64,000 nucleotides of DNA from Acanthosepion pharaonis (taxonomy: Eukaryota > Mollusca > Cephalopoda > Sepiida > Sepiidae): NCBI GenBank assembly GCA_903632075.3, contig CAHIKZ030002633.1, forward strand, positions 598,501-662,500, given 5' to 3'. Position numbers and translations under genes: made by a program. Each line of letters starts with the position of its first letter. Within the stretch, counting starts at the first letter, position 1. The notes beneath the pieces are model-generated. The model saw nothing but the letters and a program-made list of their open reading frames with translations, was not told where the DNA came from and did not search any database. Shown piece after piece: positions 10,017 to 21,900 of this stretch.

Positions 10017-11887
10017 CTGAAAGAGAACAAAATAGAATCCCTTTGAGAAATGATAACAGAAAGGATTTGCGGATAAACATACACATACATTAAAAATACT
10101 GCTCACAAAAATGACAAAAAACATGTTAGTTGTATATCATTTCAACAGGAATATATGATTAAGTATCCCCATTTTCTGATCATGGTTAAATGATACAATG
10201 GTTTACTCACCTGTCTTTTGTTTTGCATAATGATAAATTACAAAAGACAGAGATGATGCCTGTACAAATTATTGTGCATTCAAAGTTGTATTTCATTTCT
10301 TTTCTTAAATTCACTAGTATAGATGCTATTTGATTTCCCCTCAACTAATAACCTAGCATCTGTTATACTACATGCCACATTTACTATATACACATTATCT
10401 TCAAGAAGTTACTGAAAGAAATAAAAAACAAACTAAAAAACAGTATGATTCATGATAAGAAGGAAGAAAAAAAGATACAAATGGATGCTTGTAGAATTTG
10501 TTTTCTCTTTTATAAATAAACACTTGGTCTCATAAAACAAAAGTACTTTCTCAAGTTTAGATGATAAGTTATTTTTTTCAAAGATTGAAGTAGATTCTTC
10601 CAAAAATTCCAACTCTTTGATTTATTAAGACTTTCTGCTTTTCTTACAAAAATGTAAAGATGAAAGAATAAAGAAACTATTTGAGTACATAACACGTTTT
10701 CTTAAAGTACAAAGCTGATCCTATAGTGAAGATGGGTTAGAAAACACTTATTCAACATGTAAACGAGTCATTCTGCCTAAATCCAATCCAGCTGATTAAT
10801 GAGAAACTAAATTTACTACATGAGTCACCATAGCTACCTTTTTGCACATACAGAAACAAATGTCAAGTGTGAGTTTGATGAATAGAAAGAATGAGAAAGT
10901 AAAAAAACTGGACCAAGAAGATTAATAATCTATATAATTAATCAGCAGTGTCTTAAAAATTGTTACCATCTTTTTAATGATATCTGCTATTGGTATACAG
11001 GGTATTGAGAGAAATAAAGGATGAGGGTCACTCAGTACATACCAACAGAAACAGTAGTTCCACCCTTCAATGCATATAGACACTATATAATGAAAACCTT
11101 CAGATAATATAGATGTGTTACATAACAAACATCGCAGTTTATAGGACGTCAAGCAAGGAAGAGAAATGTAAGTAAGGGTAAAGAAATCAAAACAAGAATA
11201 TGGAAGAGATGGAAAGTGAAGAGGGTGTGGTTAATAGACTTCCCTTTGAAATGTTTATGATAAGGCCACACACCAATTATTTAATTAAGAAATGTAGAGT
11301 GGCATTTTCAAGATTAAAGATTGACAATGTTAAACCATCAAACATCAATGGCAGCTGATAAGGTGAGCATAAAATGGCTGAGAAGAGAATTACAATAGAA
11401 ATGACAAGCAATGAGCCAAAATGAAAACTGATAGACAAAAGGTGTGCTGACAAGAATCATTCACCAGCAGTCAACACACACACAGACCTCCAGAAACAAC
11501 AGACCTAAAAATAAAAGATAAGAAAGAGATAGAAAAAGACTGGAATGGATGTGATTAAATATAGGAACTGTAATACATGCTTAAAGATAAAACTATTTGT
11601 ATTAGACAGGGCAAACTGGTTTTATTTCTTTTTCATAAATTACTATTTATATATCTGATAAAATTTAACTTTATCATTTCCATAAGTTTTTATCTCTTCA
11701 GAACATAAGTGATCATGGATTTCCACAGCTTCCTTTTCTTTCAATATCTGTAACTTGTTGAATTGCTGTAATTGTTCTTGACAGTAGATTCCCATTGCTT
11801 TCTACATGATTATGAATTCACAGTTGCCCTTCTTCAAGGTGGTTCCTATGTGAAGGCAGTAGTGATTAGTTTGCTGTATTTTACCAA
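10017..11887. other. Presumed intron 5' of the exon (minus-strand gene), nothing recognised
   Basis: The polypyrimidine tract of the exon's acceptor lies at about 10017-10035. Beyond that the DNA is AT-rich with no second exon, no RNA gene and no repeat that I can place. Frames at 10510-10695 and 10922-11152 are background. Confidence 0.5.
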
Positions 11888-12010
11888 TAGCTAGGAAAAA
11901 ATAGATGATCCACACCTTTCCAAAAGGACATTAGTGCAAAGCAAATGACTGTAATTTGAACTTGGCCTTCTGATTCCACATTCCATGTTGATAACTGTTA
12001 TCTTGCCTGC
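11888..12010 (-). mobile_element. tRNA-derived SINE fragment, family R3 (antisense)
   Basis: Carries the family words: an agctagg start, cacacctttccaaaaggaca, then attagtgcaaag, gtaatttgaactt and ctgattccac. Read on the minus strand, the aagttcaaatt part resembles a tRNA B box. It matches the copies at 8640 and 35475. Confidence 0.6.
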
Positions 12011-12239
12011 TTGACCCTTTCTATATAACTTGCTGTTTAAAGTGCTAATGAAACTCAACAAGTTGACCATTTTCAGACTAGCCAATTTTGGAATATAAAT
12101 TCTTCTTAATCTATATAATATTGATAGAATCAATCAATTTAATAAAGAAGCTTAGAAAGACTGAATTTTTACCACATGCATGCAAATATTGTATTTGTAC
12201 AAAATGATTTAATATTTGTCTATATTTCTGAGATGAGGC

Positions 12240-12455
12240 ATTGTAACTATTTACATTGTACTGTTGTTCTCATTTTTATTGTCATATTCACAACGTTTCG
12301 TCTGTTGTACACTCTGGCCTTCTTCAGGTGATATATGTTGGAATTTCAAACCAAACCCTTTAGATTGTTCTGAAGAAGGCCAGAGTGTACAACAGCTGAA
12401 ATGTTGTGAATATGTCAATAAAGATGAGGATAACAGCCCAAACTATGTAAGTAAT
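12240..12455. mobile_element. Inverted pair of Penelope-like terminal repeats forming a long hairpin
   Basis: Two copies of one repeat face each other. The left arm (about 12252-12327) is antisense and the right arm (12370-12448) sense. The inner 42 bases of the arms pair with 3 mismatches, and the match extends outward through ttattg/caataaa and gatgag words with few mismatches. A loop of about 42 nt carries ttggaatttcaaaccaaacc. Each arm holds CTGAAGAAGGCC, then a tgtacaac spacer and GAAA, the order of a hammerhead core with CUGAAGA. The same family forms the cluster at 31.2-31.7 kb. Penelope-like elements often carry such inverted or tandem terminal repeats. No reverse transcriptase is nearby. 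Confidence 0.65.
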
Positions 12456-12626
12456 ATAAATTGATTTTATATTAAAAAAAAAATGCTGGAGGATGATAAA
12501 AGAATAAAAGGGTGGCACAGACATTGACACAGATAAAGTGAACAAATTAATGAAACGTTAAACAAATGCACATTCATGAAGAATTATCAGATTTACAATA
12601 ACAAAAAAAAAAAAAAATCAGCCGAG

Positions 12627-12775
12627 TATGGATAGAAAGAGTTTCTACTGTACACCTTCAATACTTTTCCCACTCTCCAACAAAACATGATATTATAAAA
12701 CAAGAAAAGCATTGATGGTAACAATCATAGAAGAATAGATTAAGTGATAAAGCAACAGTTGTGTAACTAGTATCA
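12627..12775. repeat. Dispersed repeat copy 1 (paired with 13350-13465)
   Basis: This copy and the one about 720 bp downstream share atggataga, agtt, ctac, then aatactttt, ccaacaaaaca, aagaaaagca and tgatggtaacaa in the same order. Similarity is about three quarters over some 120 bp. Either a local duplication or two insertions of one unnamed element would explain it. No coding potential is seen. Confidence 0.7.
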
Positions 12776-13349
12776 AGCAAAATATATAGAGGGACAGAAA
12801 AAGAGAGATGAACAAGAAAGGGGTCAGACAGGGATGAAAAAAGGTGAGATGGGAATAGAAAAAGACTGAATTAGATGAGAACATACCACAAGAAAGAAAT
12901 GAATAGCTAAATACAACTGACCAAAAGAAAAAGAAAGAGAAGAATAATCACAAGAAATGCAAAGTTTCTATCGGTCAGGGCTGAACATTCCTTCATGTAG
13001 AAATCATTATGTTTCGAGCAGAGGTGAAGGGGCAGATTTTATCACAATCTGTCAAGAATAATCAACATTGACAATGAGGAAAATAAGGTGTGGACATACA
13101 GGAAATATACATATACAAATAACCACATACCATCTTCATATATCAAATACTTACTGTATTCATTATGTAAATGCCAATCAGATTAAATGTGGATTAGATT
13201 AATTTAATGCTTTTATACTTAATGATATGGTTTCATACAAGGAATATGAAAGTTGCATTTTTTGCAAAATAATTAGCCTGCTAATTTTAAATTTCTAAAA
13301 TTTTCTTTTATTTATGAAAAGTTTTTTGTTTTTTTTCTCCTTGAGATGT

Positions 13350-13465
13350 GCATGGATAGAATCAGTTCCTACCCCACACCCGAATACTTTTTTCACCCTC
13401 CAACAAAACACACCTAAAATAAGAAAAGCAGTGATGGTAACAAGAATGAGTTAAGTGATATTGAA
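13350..13465. repeat. Dispersed repeat copy 2 (paired with 12627-12775)
   Basis: Same orientation and same word order as copy 1, including accctccaacaaaacac, aagaaaagcagtgatggtaa and gttaagtgata. The sequence between the copies (about 12776-13349) is plain AT-rich DNA with no recognised feature. Confidence 0.7.
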
Positions 13466-15845
13466 TTTCGAGCAATTATTTTTCCTTTTAAATTCAGTAT
13501 CTTACAGATCAAATTATATGCAACCAGAAAAAGAAGCACTATTTTACACTTAACTATAATATCAACAACTATTTTATAAAGAGTGAATTATTTGATAAAG
13601 ATGGGCCAATATGCTTTTTTTCTCAAAATCAATATACCCTCACATCCAGAATAGATGAGCCTGGCCAGCTATTTAAATTTTAATATTTTTCCAATCTACC
13701 CACTGTTAGGGAGGAACCCCATTTACTTTTATTTTCCACTTTCTTCCAACATGTTTATTTTTTTCCAACCTCTTCTCCTTCCTTTTTTGTTTTATAAACA
13801 AATTAATTTTCAATTGATTTTCCAGCTTACCCTTCTATTCCAGAGAATATATAGATCTCAAATCAATCTGTTTAAGTTATATGAATGAACAACTGCAATA
13901 TTTATCTTTTCTTGGCCTGACCTGAATGAGGAATAGTAACAACCAAAAACTTTACTGGTTTAATGCTTTGGGTTTTTTTATGCCTGATACTAATGCTTTA
14001 TCCTGAATACCAAATAAATATCAAACATATAAATCTGTGAACACATGTCAATAAACAGATGGCGATGTAATTCTTAAGACAACAGAATAAACATTTCATG
14101 CCAATGACATATCACAAATCAACAATATGGAATTATATATCTATTGCTTATTTCTTTATAATCAAAGCAAAATGACAGCAGATGGTCTTTGACAAATATC
14201 TGGAAAGGAAATATATTCTGCTTGTAAAAGTTGTTTCAATATTTTGATTCTTTGCATTTTTGATAAGTTTCATTTCTTATGGTACTCTTTATCAAGGTTT
14301 TTGACCAATCACATCAGGGGAATTCAAAAGAAAGCTCTCTCCAATTCCAAGCTGTTATACATTACACCTCACACATATCCAAGCAGACAGTACCTGGTAT
14401 TCCTAAGTGGTCATCTATATAGGTACTGACCTATAACTTTGGTATTTCAATGTTCTATGACTGTAAGCCTCAAAAGACAGTAGTTCATACAATGGTAGTT
14501 TGTGATGATCTGCAGCAACACATGATTTTAGTCATGTAATCTATGAGAATTTAATGCAGGGTTCTTTAATGCTTTCTGAACAAGACTTATCAATGTCTTT
14601 CATTGCACTTGATGACACAGCAATCTCCTGTGATCATGTGGTCAGTTTTGATTAAAACTATTTCTTTATTCTAAATTCATGCACTTGAATTTGATGGCTA
14701 AAACAGATCAACTAAAAATAAGATAAGCTTCATGAAAGAACAAAAATTAGGAGTATGTATATTCACAAATCACTTAAAGATTCAAGACTCTAGAGCATAT
14801 ATAAACAATGTATATATAAATTATTGACTGCAAGTTTGTTTTTTTTCTCTCTCTTTTCTTCTTTAAAAATCGTAAAAAGTTTAGGTACAGATGTTGGCCA
14901 AATCCTTGAGGTAAAAAAAAGATATCTTTGTGTTTGCAATCTTCTCTTCCCTAACTGATAATCATTTGGAGACTAGACAGTGTGACACAGCTGTCAGATA
15001 CATTGGCTGTTCTCTTGTGGGCAACTTTTCATCCTTCTTCAGATATAAGATCAGCTCAAATCTCCATACCCTAAAAGCTGTGGGGAGTATGGACGCAGAT
15101 GAGCCCTTATACCTAATTCACCTCACCCCAGTGACACAGTGCTCTATATCACAGAGATAAGAGAAGCTCATTTCATTTTACACACAGACACACCTCTCAA
15201 GAATCAAAGGTGCCAATGCTAACAGCTATTTATCGTTACTAGTGCTTTGGCATTAAAATAGTTATGGATAAGTGATTTAACCAAGTTTGTACTTGACCAC
15301 TTTTCTTCTGTCAAATATTTTCTGTGAAAATTCATTTTTGTTAAGATGTATTGCAATGGAAAAAAGGAGCATGAAAAATGAATTTTTGCTTTCTCTAAGG
15401 ATATTAGTTCAAAGTGAACACAAATGGCCTAAGTTGAAATTTAGTTTGTCCAGAACATTTTATAAGTCAACATTAGATGAGACATTGAAAGAATAACAGG
15501 AACCCATGGAAATTAATGGTTAGAATTATCAGCACCAACTTCATCTTTTATAATGGTAAAAATTAAAGAATTTCAAAATTTGACCTCACCTGACCATCTG
15601 TCTCTTCATGGCCAACATGGTATATAGGTGCACCAGGCTAAACAGTGGCTCTCTCTACCCACAGAGATACAGGTTCAAGAAAAAAAGTGCTAATTTTTCT
15701 TTAATGTTTCTCTCAAAATTTCAGGCCAGTAGGAATATAAATAAATATAGTGTTTAATACATAAACAGAGCACCTACTAATAATAATGTTTAAAGTGATA
15801 AAAATCTGTCAGATTAATTAATCCATTCCAATAAATTATATATAT
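13466..15845. other. Non-coding stretch, nothing recognised
   Basis: AT-rich with scattered short open frames. The 14930-15170 part is a little richer in GC and could be an old repeat. It has no partner in the window and no splice-bounded frame, so I leave it unnamed. Confidence 0.45.
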
Positions 15846-15950
15846 ATTAGTATAAAAAATTAGATGAGCCGATTCTACTACCTTGGTTTCGACCTTTTGG
15901 TATCTTCAGGCGATTTTGGTCAATTGATCTCCTAATTTTTTATACTTAAA
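15846..15950 (-). mobile_element. Penelope-like repeat fragment, third subfamily, hammerhead-like core (antisense)
   Basis: An inverted repeat of about 18 bp (attagtataaaaaattaga at 15847-15865 against taattttttatactt near 15933-15947) encloses a core. On the minus strand this core reads CTGAAGA, TACC, AAAA, GGTC, GAAAC. ACC and GGT form a 3-bp stem II closed by an AAAA loop. GTA follows 3' as a possible NUH triplet. The word order resembles the 8.9 and 12.3 kb families but the sequence differs, so it is a separate subfamily. No protein part is present. Confidence 0.5.
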
Positions 15951-16894
15951 AGCTCTACATGCTAATTTTTTAAAATCTTTTTAAATGTGTATTGAGCACT
16001 TTTTTAGTACTGTTTCCTGCTCTAATTCAACTCTGACCATTAACTTTTTTTTTTTATACACACACATCTTTATATATTTTCAATACTGTTCCCATTATAA
16101 AATATAATTTTTCAAATGACAAATGTTACATGCAGATAAATTTTCCTACAGATCAGAAACTCCTTTCAGAAGTCAACAAGCTCTCCCATTCCTGTTTAAA
16201 ATATAAGTTGTTAGGTAACTGGGTGCAGAATGATGACATATTTATAAAAAGGCGCTGGAAGGTTCTTGAACCTACAAAGAAGAAGAATGATCTATAGCCA
16301 TGAAACATACAGACTATTCCACATATCCACACTGCAGTTCAAAACACTTGGCACACTATTGCTTAAGTTTCCTTAACCCTCCCAAGATAAAATTTTGATG
16401 TTTGGTTACTAAAACACTGATTTTGGTAAGTGCTGTGAGAATATTTCAGCACACCCTGTACAAGTGAAAACTAAAGTCCCAAATGCATTGAATAATGTTT
16501 TAAAAAACAAACTTCTAAGAGTTCCAGCTGACTGAAGTGTAATACTCCAAGGAAGTTGATGACTTGATATCAGAAAGAAGGGGGTCGCTGATTAATGAAT
16601 TGATCTCTCAGTAGTGAATTCTAGCTACTAGAAGTCTCATAAAAATAGTTGTCAACAAACCAGTTTAAACTGAACCTTTTATATTTAGTTTAGGAAGAAG
16701 GCTACAAGTGAGACACTCATAATCAGATGATAACTCTGGACAATCAAACTTAAAAACTGAAAGAATCATGTGAAAGAAAGTGTACTATTTTGACAGGGTA
16801 CCACACATTTTTATTTATTTATTTTTTTTTAAATACTAGAATTTGCCTCATACAAAGCTCAAGAGCTACGCAATTGACAAATGAGGTATATGAG
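15951..16894. other. Non-coding stretch, nothing recognised
   Basis: AT-rich, no repeat shared with the rest of the window and no coding signal. Confidence 0.5.
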
Positions 16895-17140
16895 AGGAAT
16901 GAAGGAAGTGAAGATTATAATGATAAGGAGGATAGATAACAACTGACTCTGGACATGAAGTTAAGATTGTAGTGTTCAGAGAAGCACCTCTGCAGGAGTC
17001 TGTGGCAGTTCTTGGAACTTCTTTTTTTATCTTTGGAAGACAGAGGAAATGAAAGTGATTCAACTCTGTGGTAGTAGCATGGCATATCCTAGCTGTAAAA
17101 GTCTGAAATGGTGGAACTAACAAGTGGAGCTCTTGATAAT
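16895..17140 (-). mobile_element. Truncated LINE 3' end, family A (antisense)
   Basis: On the minus strand this reads LLVPPFQTFTARICHATTTE, NHFHFLCLP and then a frameshifted block matching the RT ORF end at 0.7-1.1 kb. The plus-strand word aagattgtagtg is the reverse of cactacaatctt in that copy. It is 5'-truncated, frameshifted and dead. Confidence 0.7.
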
Positions 17141-17214
17141 GATTTATCATGAATCAATTGTTATCAAGCTAATCTCATTGACTATTACAAACTGTCATAA
17201 TGCTAGACATGATA

Positions 17215-17350
17215 AATACCAATAATGCTGAAAATGTACTTATTAAGTTAGTTAATCAGGACATTACTAATATAATGAGTTTGATCCTCAGTGAATTCAC
17301 CATGTTTGTGGCATGTGCCAGACAAACCTAGCTAAAGACTGATATTATAT
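17215..17350 (+). mobile_element. tRNA-derived SINE, family S1
   Basis: Contains gagtttgatcctcagtgaa, a B-box-like element (GGTTCGANTCC type), followed by the family tail catgtttgtggcatgtgcca, gacaaac, ctagctaa. Copies with the same words occur at 44.9, 49.2, 56.4 and 58.8 kb. The A-box end is eroded here. No internal coding sequence is expected or seen. Confidence 0.6.
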
Positions 17351-18500
17351 GAAAACTAAGAAACCAAAACTCACCTATGAAGTGAGTCCTTCATATAAGG
17401 TAAAGTATTGTTTACTGGCACATCAATCTTATGGATTATTTCAGGTAGTTTTCACGTGAAGTAATTTATAATTCTTTTTATTTTATTTTGTGATTACTTT
17501 ATAGACAGATGTTTTTGGATGTGAATATTTTGTATTGGTAACCAAATATATGTGGAATTTTGTGTGTGTGTGTGTGTGTGTTGTATTTACAAGAGTTTAA
17601 GAAGGAAGCTTAGTAACTGAGAAATGGACATCTTTTTAAAATAATATCTTGAAGTTTGATATATTATAGTATTTATAGTGTATGTGTGTATATCCTTTGC
17701 ATTCTATCAGTATGTGTTTTATAGTTAATCAGTGTCCACAAAGTGTACACTGGGGAGTATTTTCAGCCTTAAGGCAGTGTACATGGGTTAGTTATGCATA
17801 TCTAATTTCAAACCCAGGTCAGCACAGTATCTTGCCTTTGTTCATGCAATGGTTCTGTGAATCCTTCAGAGTTAAAGAACTAAAGATACTTTGAAAAGAA
17901 AAGAGTTTTTGATGAAAGACAAACTAAAGTGAAAAGATCTGAATGTACAGTCATGCTTTCAGTTTTAATAAATTTACTATGGATATCTTCTTACTCAACA
18001 AATGCATCTTTCTTTCCACCCTTACTTTAGTATTTTTTTAAGATATGTTCTTAAGTAATGAATGCTTGCTTCTGTTAGATCTGGAGGCAAACACAAGATA
18101 ATTTTCTAAAACACTGACCACATACAAAAATCACTTTATTTGAGAGAACACCTCCACTTAGTTCCAACTAAAAAAAAATCTTACAATGAATGCATTATTT
18201 TCCCTAAAAGATAGATTCAAGAAATATACATTTAAAATATTTTTTTAAACTGCCACTATTTTTAAATTTTATCAATGAAGACATTCTTTCAATACAAAAT
18301 GCATTTTTTTTAAACATTAGATGTTCAACTATGAAATAAGTGGTCAGTTAAAGAGAAATCAAGAGAAGAAAGAAAAGTAAACAATTTTAAACTATGACCA
18401 ATAGAGCAGACAGATAAATAAGTATATTTATTGTTTAGTGAGGATCTATTGACATACCAGAAGGTATTTCCCCAAGAATCTACTTAGAAAGTTAATCAGT
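17351..18500. other. Non-coding stretch with a GT microsatellite
   Basis: A (GT)n run lies at about 17561-17581. Otherwise AT-rich sequence without exon, RNA or recognised repeat. Confidence 0.55.
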
Positions 18501-18508
18501 ATCTAGAC

Positions 18509-19027
18509 TAGTGTTTCTCAAACTTTTTTTTTTTTTTTTTTTTTACATCAGAGTGCACTTGTAGAAAAACTCTGGAGGTGTACTTTAAATTTTAGTAAAG
18601 AAAAGTTAGTCACAGAATTTGAAGATAGGAAAATAATAATAAAAAATAAAAAAAACTCCTGAAATCAGCATTTATTTTTAAAACATTACATTATATATTT
18701 AAGTACACTTATATGAAACTTGTGCTTGATGTGAATTGGCAATTTTTTGAATGTTAGGCTGTATATTTTATGCCTTGAGGAAGATAAAAGGGAAAGAATT
18801 ATCCATTCTTTCTTAAAGATTAAGGAATTCAACATTCAGTTTAAAATTTCAAATGAAAAAGATCTGACTTAGACATGGAAGCCATGTGTCTCTAGCTTCT
18901 TAAAATCAGTTGTTTTTTTTTTTAATATAAAAATAATTCATAAATTACTCTTATGTTAACTTAGAGTGCACTTGGATACCTTTCAGAGCATATTAGTGTA
19001 CCCGTGCACACCAATTGAGAAACGCTG
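18509..19027. mobile_element. hAT-type MITE with 8-bp target duplication
   Basis: The left end reads tAGTGTTTCTCAAACT and the reversed right end cAGCGTTTCTCAATTG, the classic hAT form (C/T)AGNGTTTCTCAA. Flanks atctagac (18501-18508) and gtctagac (19028-19035) agree at 7 of 8. Both ends also carry an internal gagtgcactt word. The 519-bp body includes T runs and no transposase, so it depended on an autonomous relative not seen here. It is a different family from the 5.1-kb MITE. Confidence 0.8.
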
Positions 19028-19035
19028 GTCTAGAC

Positions 19036-20242
19036 TACTATCTAAAGTAAGTCAAGCATACATTTGGCAATTTATAAACTTGTTAGTTTTTAGGCTTGAG
19101 TTTGCAGAACCAATCCAAATTTTAACCAGTGAATAAAGTCAGCTGATTTTAAAGCCATAACAAAGATAATATAAATCTAGAGAGTAAAAAGATGCTGTTT
19201 TCCTAACTCCCTTGGAAGTTGAAAGAAATAACAGTAATTGTCCATCCCTTGTATTTCATGTGGAAGTTAGCCTACTAAATGTTCAATCCAAAAGAAATTG
19301 GTTTCTAATACTGCCAATTGGCTGTTTAGATTTTGGTATCTTTTACTGGTCAGCTATGATGGTAGAGGAAAGAAAGATTAAAATCTCTGGTCAGAAAGAG
19401 ATGAATTAGCAACAGTGTTTGGATAACCAATTCTTCAATCAGATAGTGAAAACCTACTCTCTGTTCAACTCTGTAACTGATACCATTTGGGAAAGGAGTT
19501 TACTTGGCCAGCTGGAAGAGCCAGATCTTTCTAACAGTTTCAACCTGTTCAGTTCATCTCATCCAGGTTTTTGCTTTTTCTGCTACTCTGGCTGACCATT
19601 ATTATCAGAAGCAAAGAAATTCAGAAAAAAGTTTTTAAAGAAAGATGAAACAAAGAAGACTATCAGCTTTCTGTAAAACCAGTGACCAAACAAAATTTCA
19701 AAGAAAACCTGGTAAGTATAAACAAACATGGGATCCACAGAGAAAGCTAATGTCAACATGAGGCAACAATTAAGACAATATAAATATTATTCTAATTTTA
19801 ATATATTCTGTAAAACACTGTAAACAAGTAGAAACTTGTACTAAAAAAAAAAAAAAAGAGTTAGGAAGTTCCTTAATCTCATAAAAGTAAAGGCAGAAGA
19901 GCCTGAAAGATCTAAAAAAAAAAAGGAAAATGAATTCTATATAACAGGTTAGTGAAGTTTATTATTCATAAATCTAGCAGATAAAAAATCATTTTAAATC
20001 TATGAAACCATGTCAGTTGTTGACACTTTAAAGATAAAATTTTCTTATATAATTAATAATATTACTATCAGATGGTGATAATATTAACATAACTAGCAGT
20101 AATAATATAACGTGAAAAATAATAAAAATTATAATGCAAACCAAAGCCAAGAATTCTGGAGAATAAAAAATGAAATTTTATGGGACTTAATAAACTGCTT
20201 AATTCAGGCCAGTCAAAAGACCAGAGTTAGTCTATTTATTTA
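19036..20242. other. Non-coding stretch, nothing recognised
   Basis: AT-rich with A runs near 19842-19857. The short frame at 19212-19409 has no known motif and no splice signals around it. Confidence 0.5.
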
Positions 20243-20500
20243 ATCATTTCACCTCCAAGCATAGTAATAAAGCCCCTAAGATGCAATGGGTTACTGTGAG
20301 AAAATATGAAAGAAAAAACATTTATTAAGAAGAAAGAATAAAAAAGAACAGGAATTAAAAAGAGAACGATTGACATTACATTTAAATTTTTGAAGATAAA
20401 AATTGCCTAGAAAGGAAGAAACAGGAAGAGATTTCCACAAGCAAGAAGTGCAAGAGAAGAAACTGTTAGAATAGAACTTACTGTTACATCTAATAATAAG
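20243..20500 (-). mobile_element. Truncated LINE 3' end, family B (antisense)
   Basis: On the minus strand the frame gives FYSNSFF, then TSCLWKSLPVSSF and LQKFKCNVNRSLF, the C-terminal end of a non-LTR reverse-transcriptase ORF. Past the stop, the 3' UTR reads on the plus strand as atcatttcacctccaagcat. Related copies lie at 48.4 kb and 52.8 kb, all on the minus strand. The frame is nearly intact over this short part, but everything upstream is missing. Confidence 0.75.
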
Positions 20501-21900
20501 CATAAAGTGTAAGAAAATTGGGAAAAGAACTGAAAATAATTATACAATATAAAAGCATTAGTTATAGTCATGAATTACTAACACATTTGAAGTAGTTCCA
20601 AAAAACCTTATGAAAAGAGCAGTAGTAGCTAAATCATCCAGATGACAATGTTATTTTAGCATATTAGCAAATTGGGGGAAAATAGGTGTTTTTTAATCCC
20701 CAGCAAAAGCTAACATATGTTACTGGCTTAAAAAAATATTCCACACATATCACAAGTTATAATGAAACAGGGATACAATGACTAAAATCTAAAAAGATTA
20801 ACACAAGTAATTTCAGTTTTTAAAAATCTCCTCAAATGGCAAATAATCACAGAAAAAAAAAGAAAACAAATGCTGAATAAACAAAGGTAAAATAATCTTA
20901 CATTCAATAAATTATGGAAATGAATAAAAACTGAACATTAATAGACAAAAATTAACATCTATTTCTAACTCATCCTTCCCAAAAATAAAACCTCAAATAA
21001 TATGCATATTTAAAATCTGTAAGTAATTATACTTCAATATCCTAATCTGTGAGTAACATTATGTGTTGGAAAATTTGTACAATTTTTATATATGTCTGTA
21101 GTCTATCTACAACATCTTTATTAAAACAACTATCATGAAGTGAAGAGAAGGGGCAGAGATTTTGCTGCATATAGCTTGTAATAAATTCTTCCAGTTTTTT
21201 TTAAAGGAATGTTTAAAAAATTCAATGTTATTTTCATTGTCTAGAATTTTTTTTTTCTTTCTTTCTTTGCTCTCTGGCAAGGTCCTGGTATTTATTTCCA
21301 GTGTCTTTCAGTTTCACTGTTAGAATGGCAACTAACTTTTTGTTTATGATAACAAAATCTTGTCTCCTGTTCATGAGAAGGCAATTAGAATATAAAAAGT
21401 CCTATTTTTAGTATATTTATTTATTTTGGTACAACAGTAGTGAAAAGAGGAAAAAAAACAAAGACTCTAATAGTCCTGGTGATATGATATACAGTATTTA
21501 AAATGACATTTCTAACACTCACATTTCACAACCTTAAACACTGATGGCAAGTTGTTGACAAAGATGAGTGTCTCCTTTTAATACTTGTTTTACCATCTCT
21601 CTTTCCGGCTATTGACCTGCCTGGACAAGTATAGACATTACACTTACTTTCAATATGTAACTAAGTATATACCTATTTCTACTTGTCAATGTGTGTATCT
21701 ATGTTAGCATTTATCCATTAACTTCTTTTTATGTATCAATTTCTGTTAAAATCTGATCAATATATCTCTTCTTAGCAATATTTATAAAGCTATTTACCAG
21801 AATTTGTCAATATCTACTTGTCTATGTGATGTTTTAATTTAAATCTTCATCCTACAAATATCTAACTACTTTAGTCCAGTCAAAGAATTTCTCTTCAACA
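20501..21900. other. Non-coding AT-rich stretch
   Basis: No exon, RNA gene or named repeat. A T/CTTT run lies near 21246-21268. The satellite array follows. Confidence 0.5.

Noticed and set aside
14930..15160. Open plus frame of 76 codons
   Set aside because: No recognised motif, no second copy in the window and no splice signals. It could be an old repeat.
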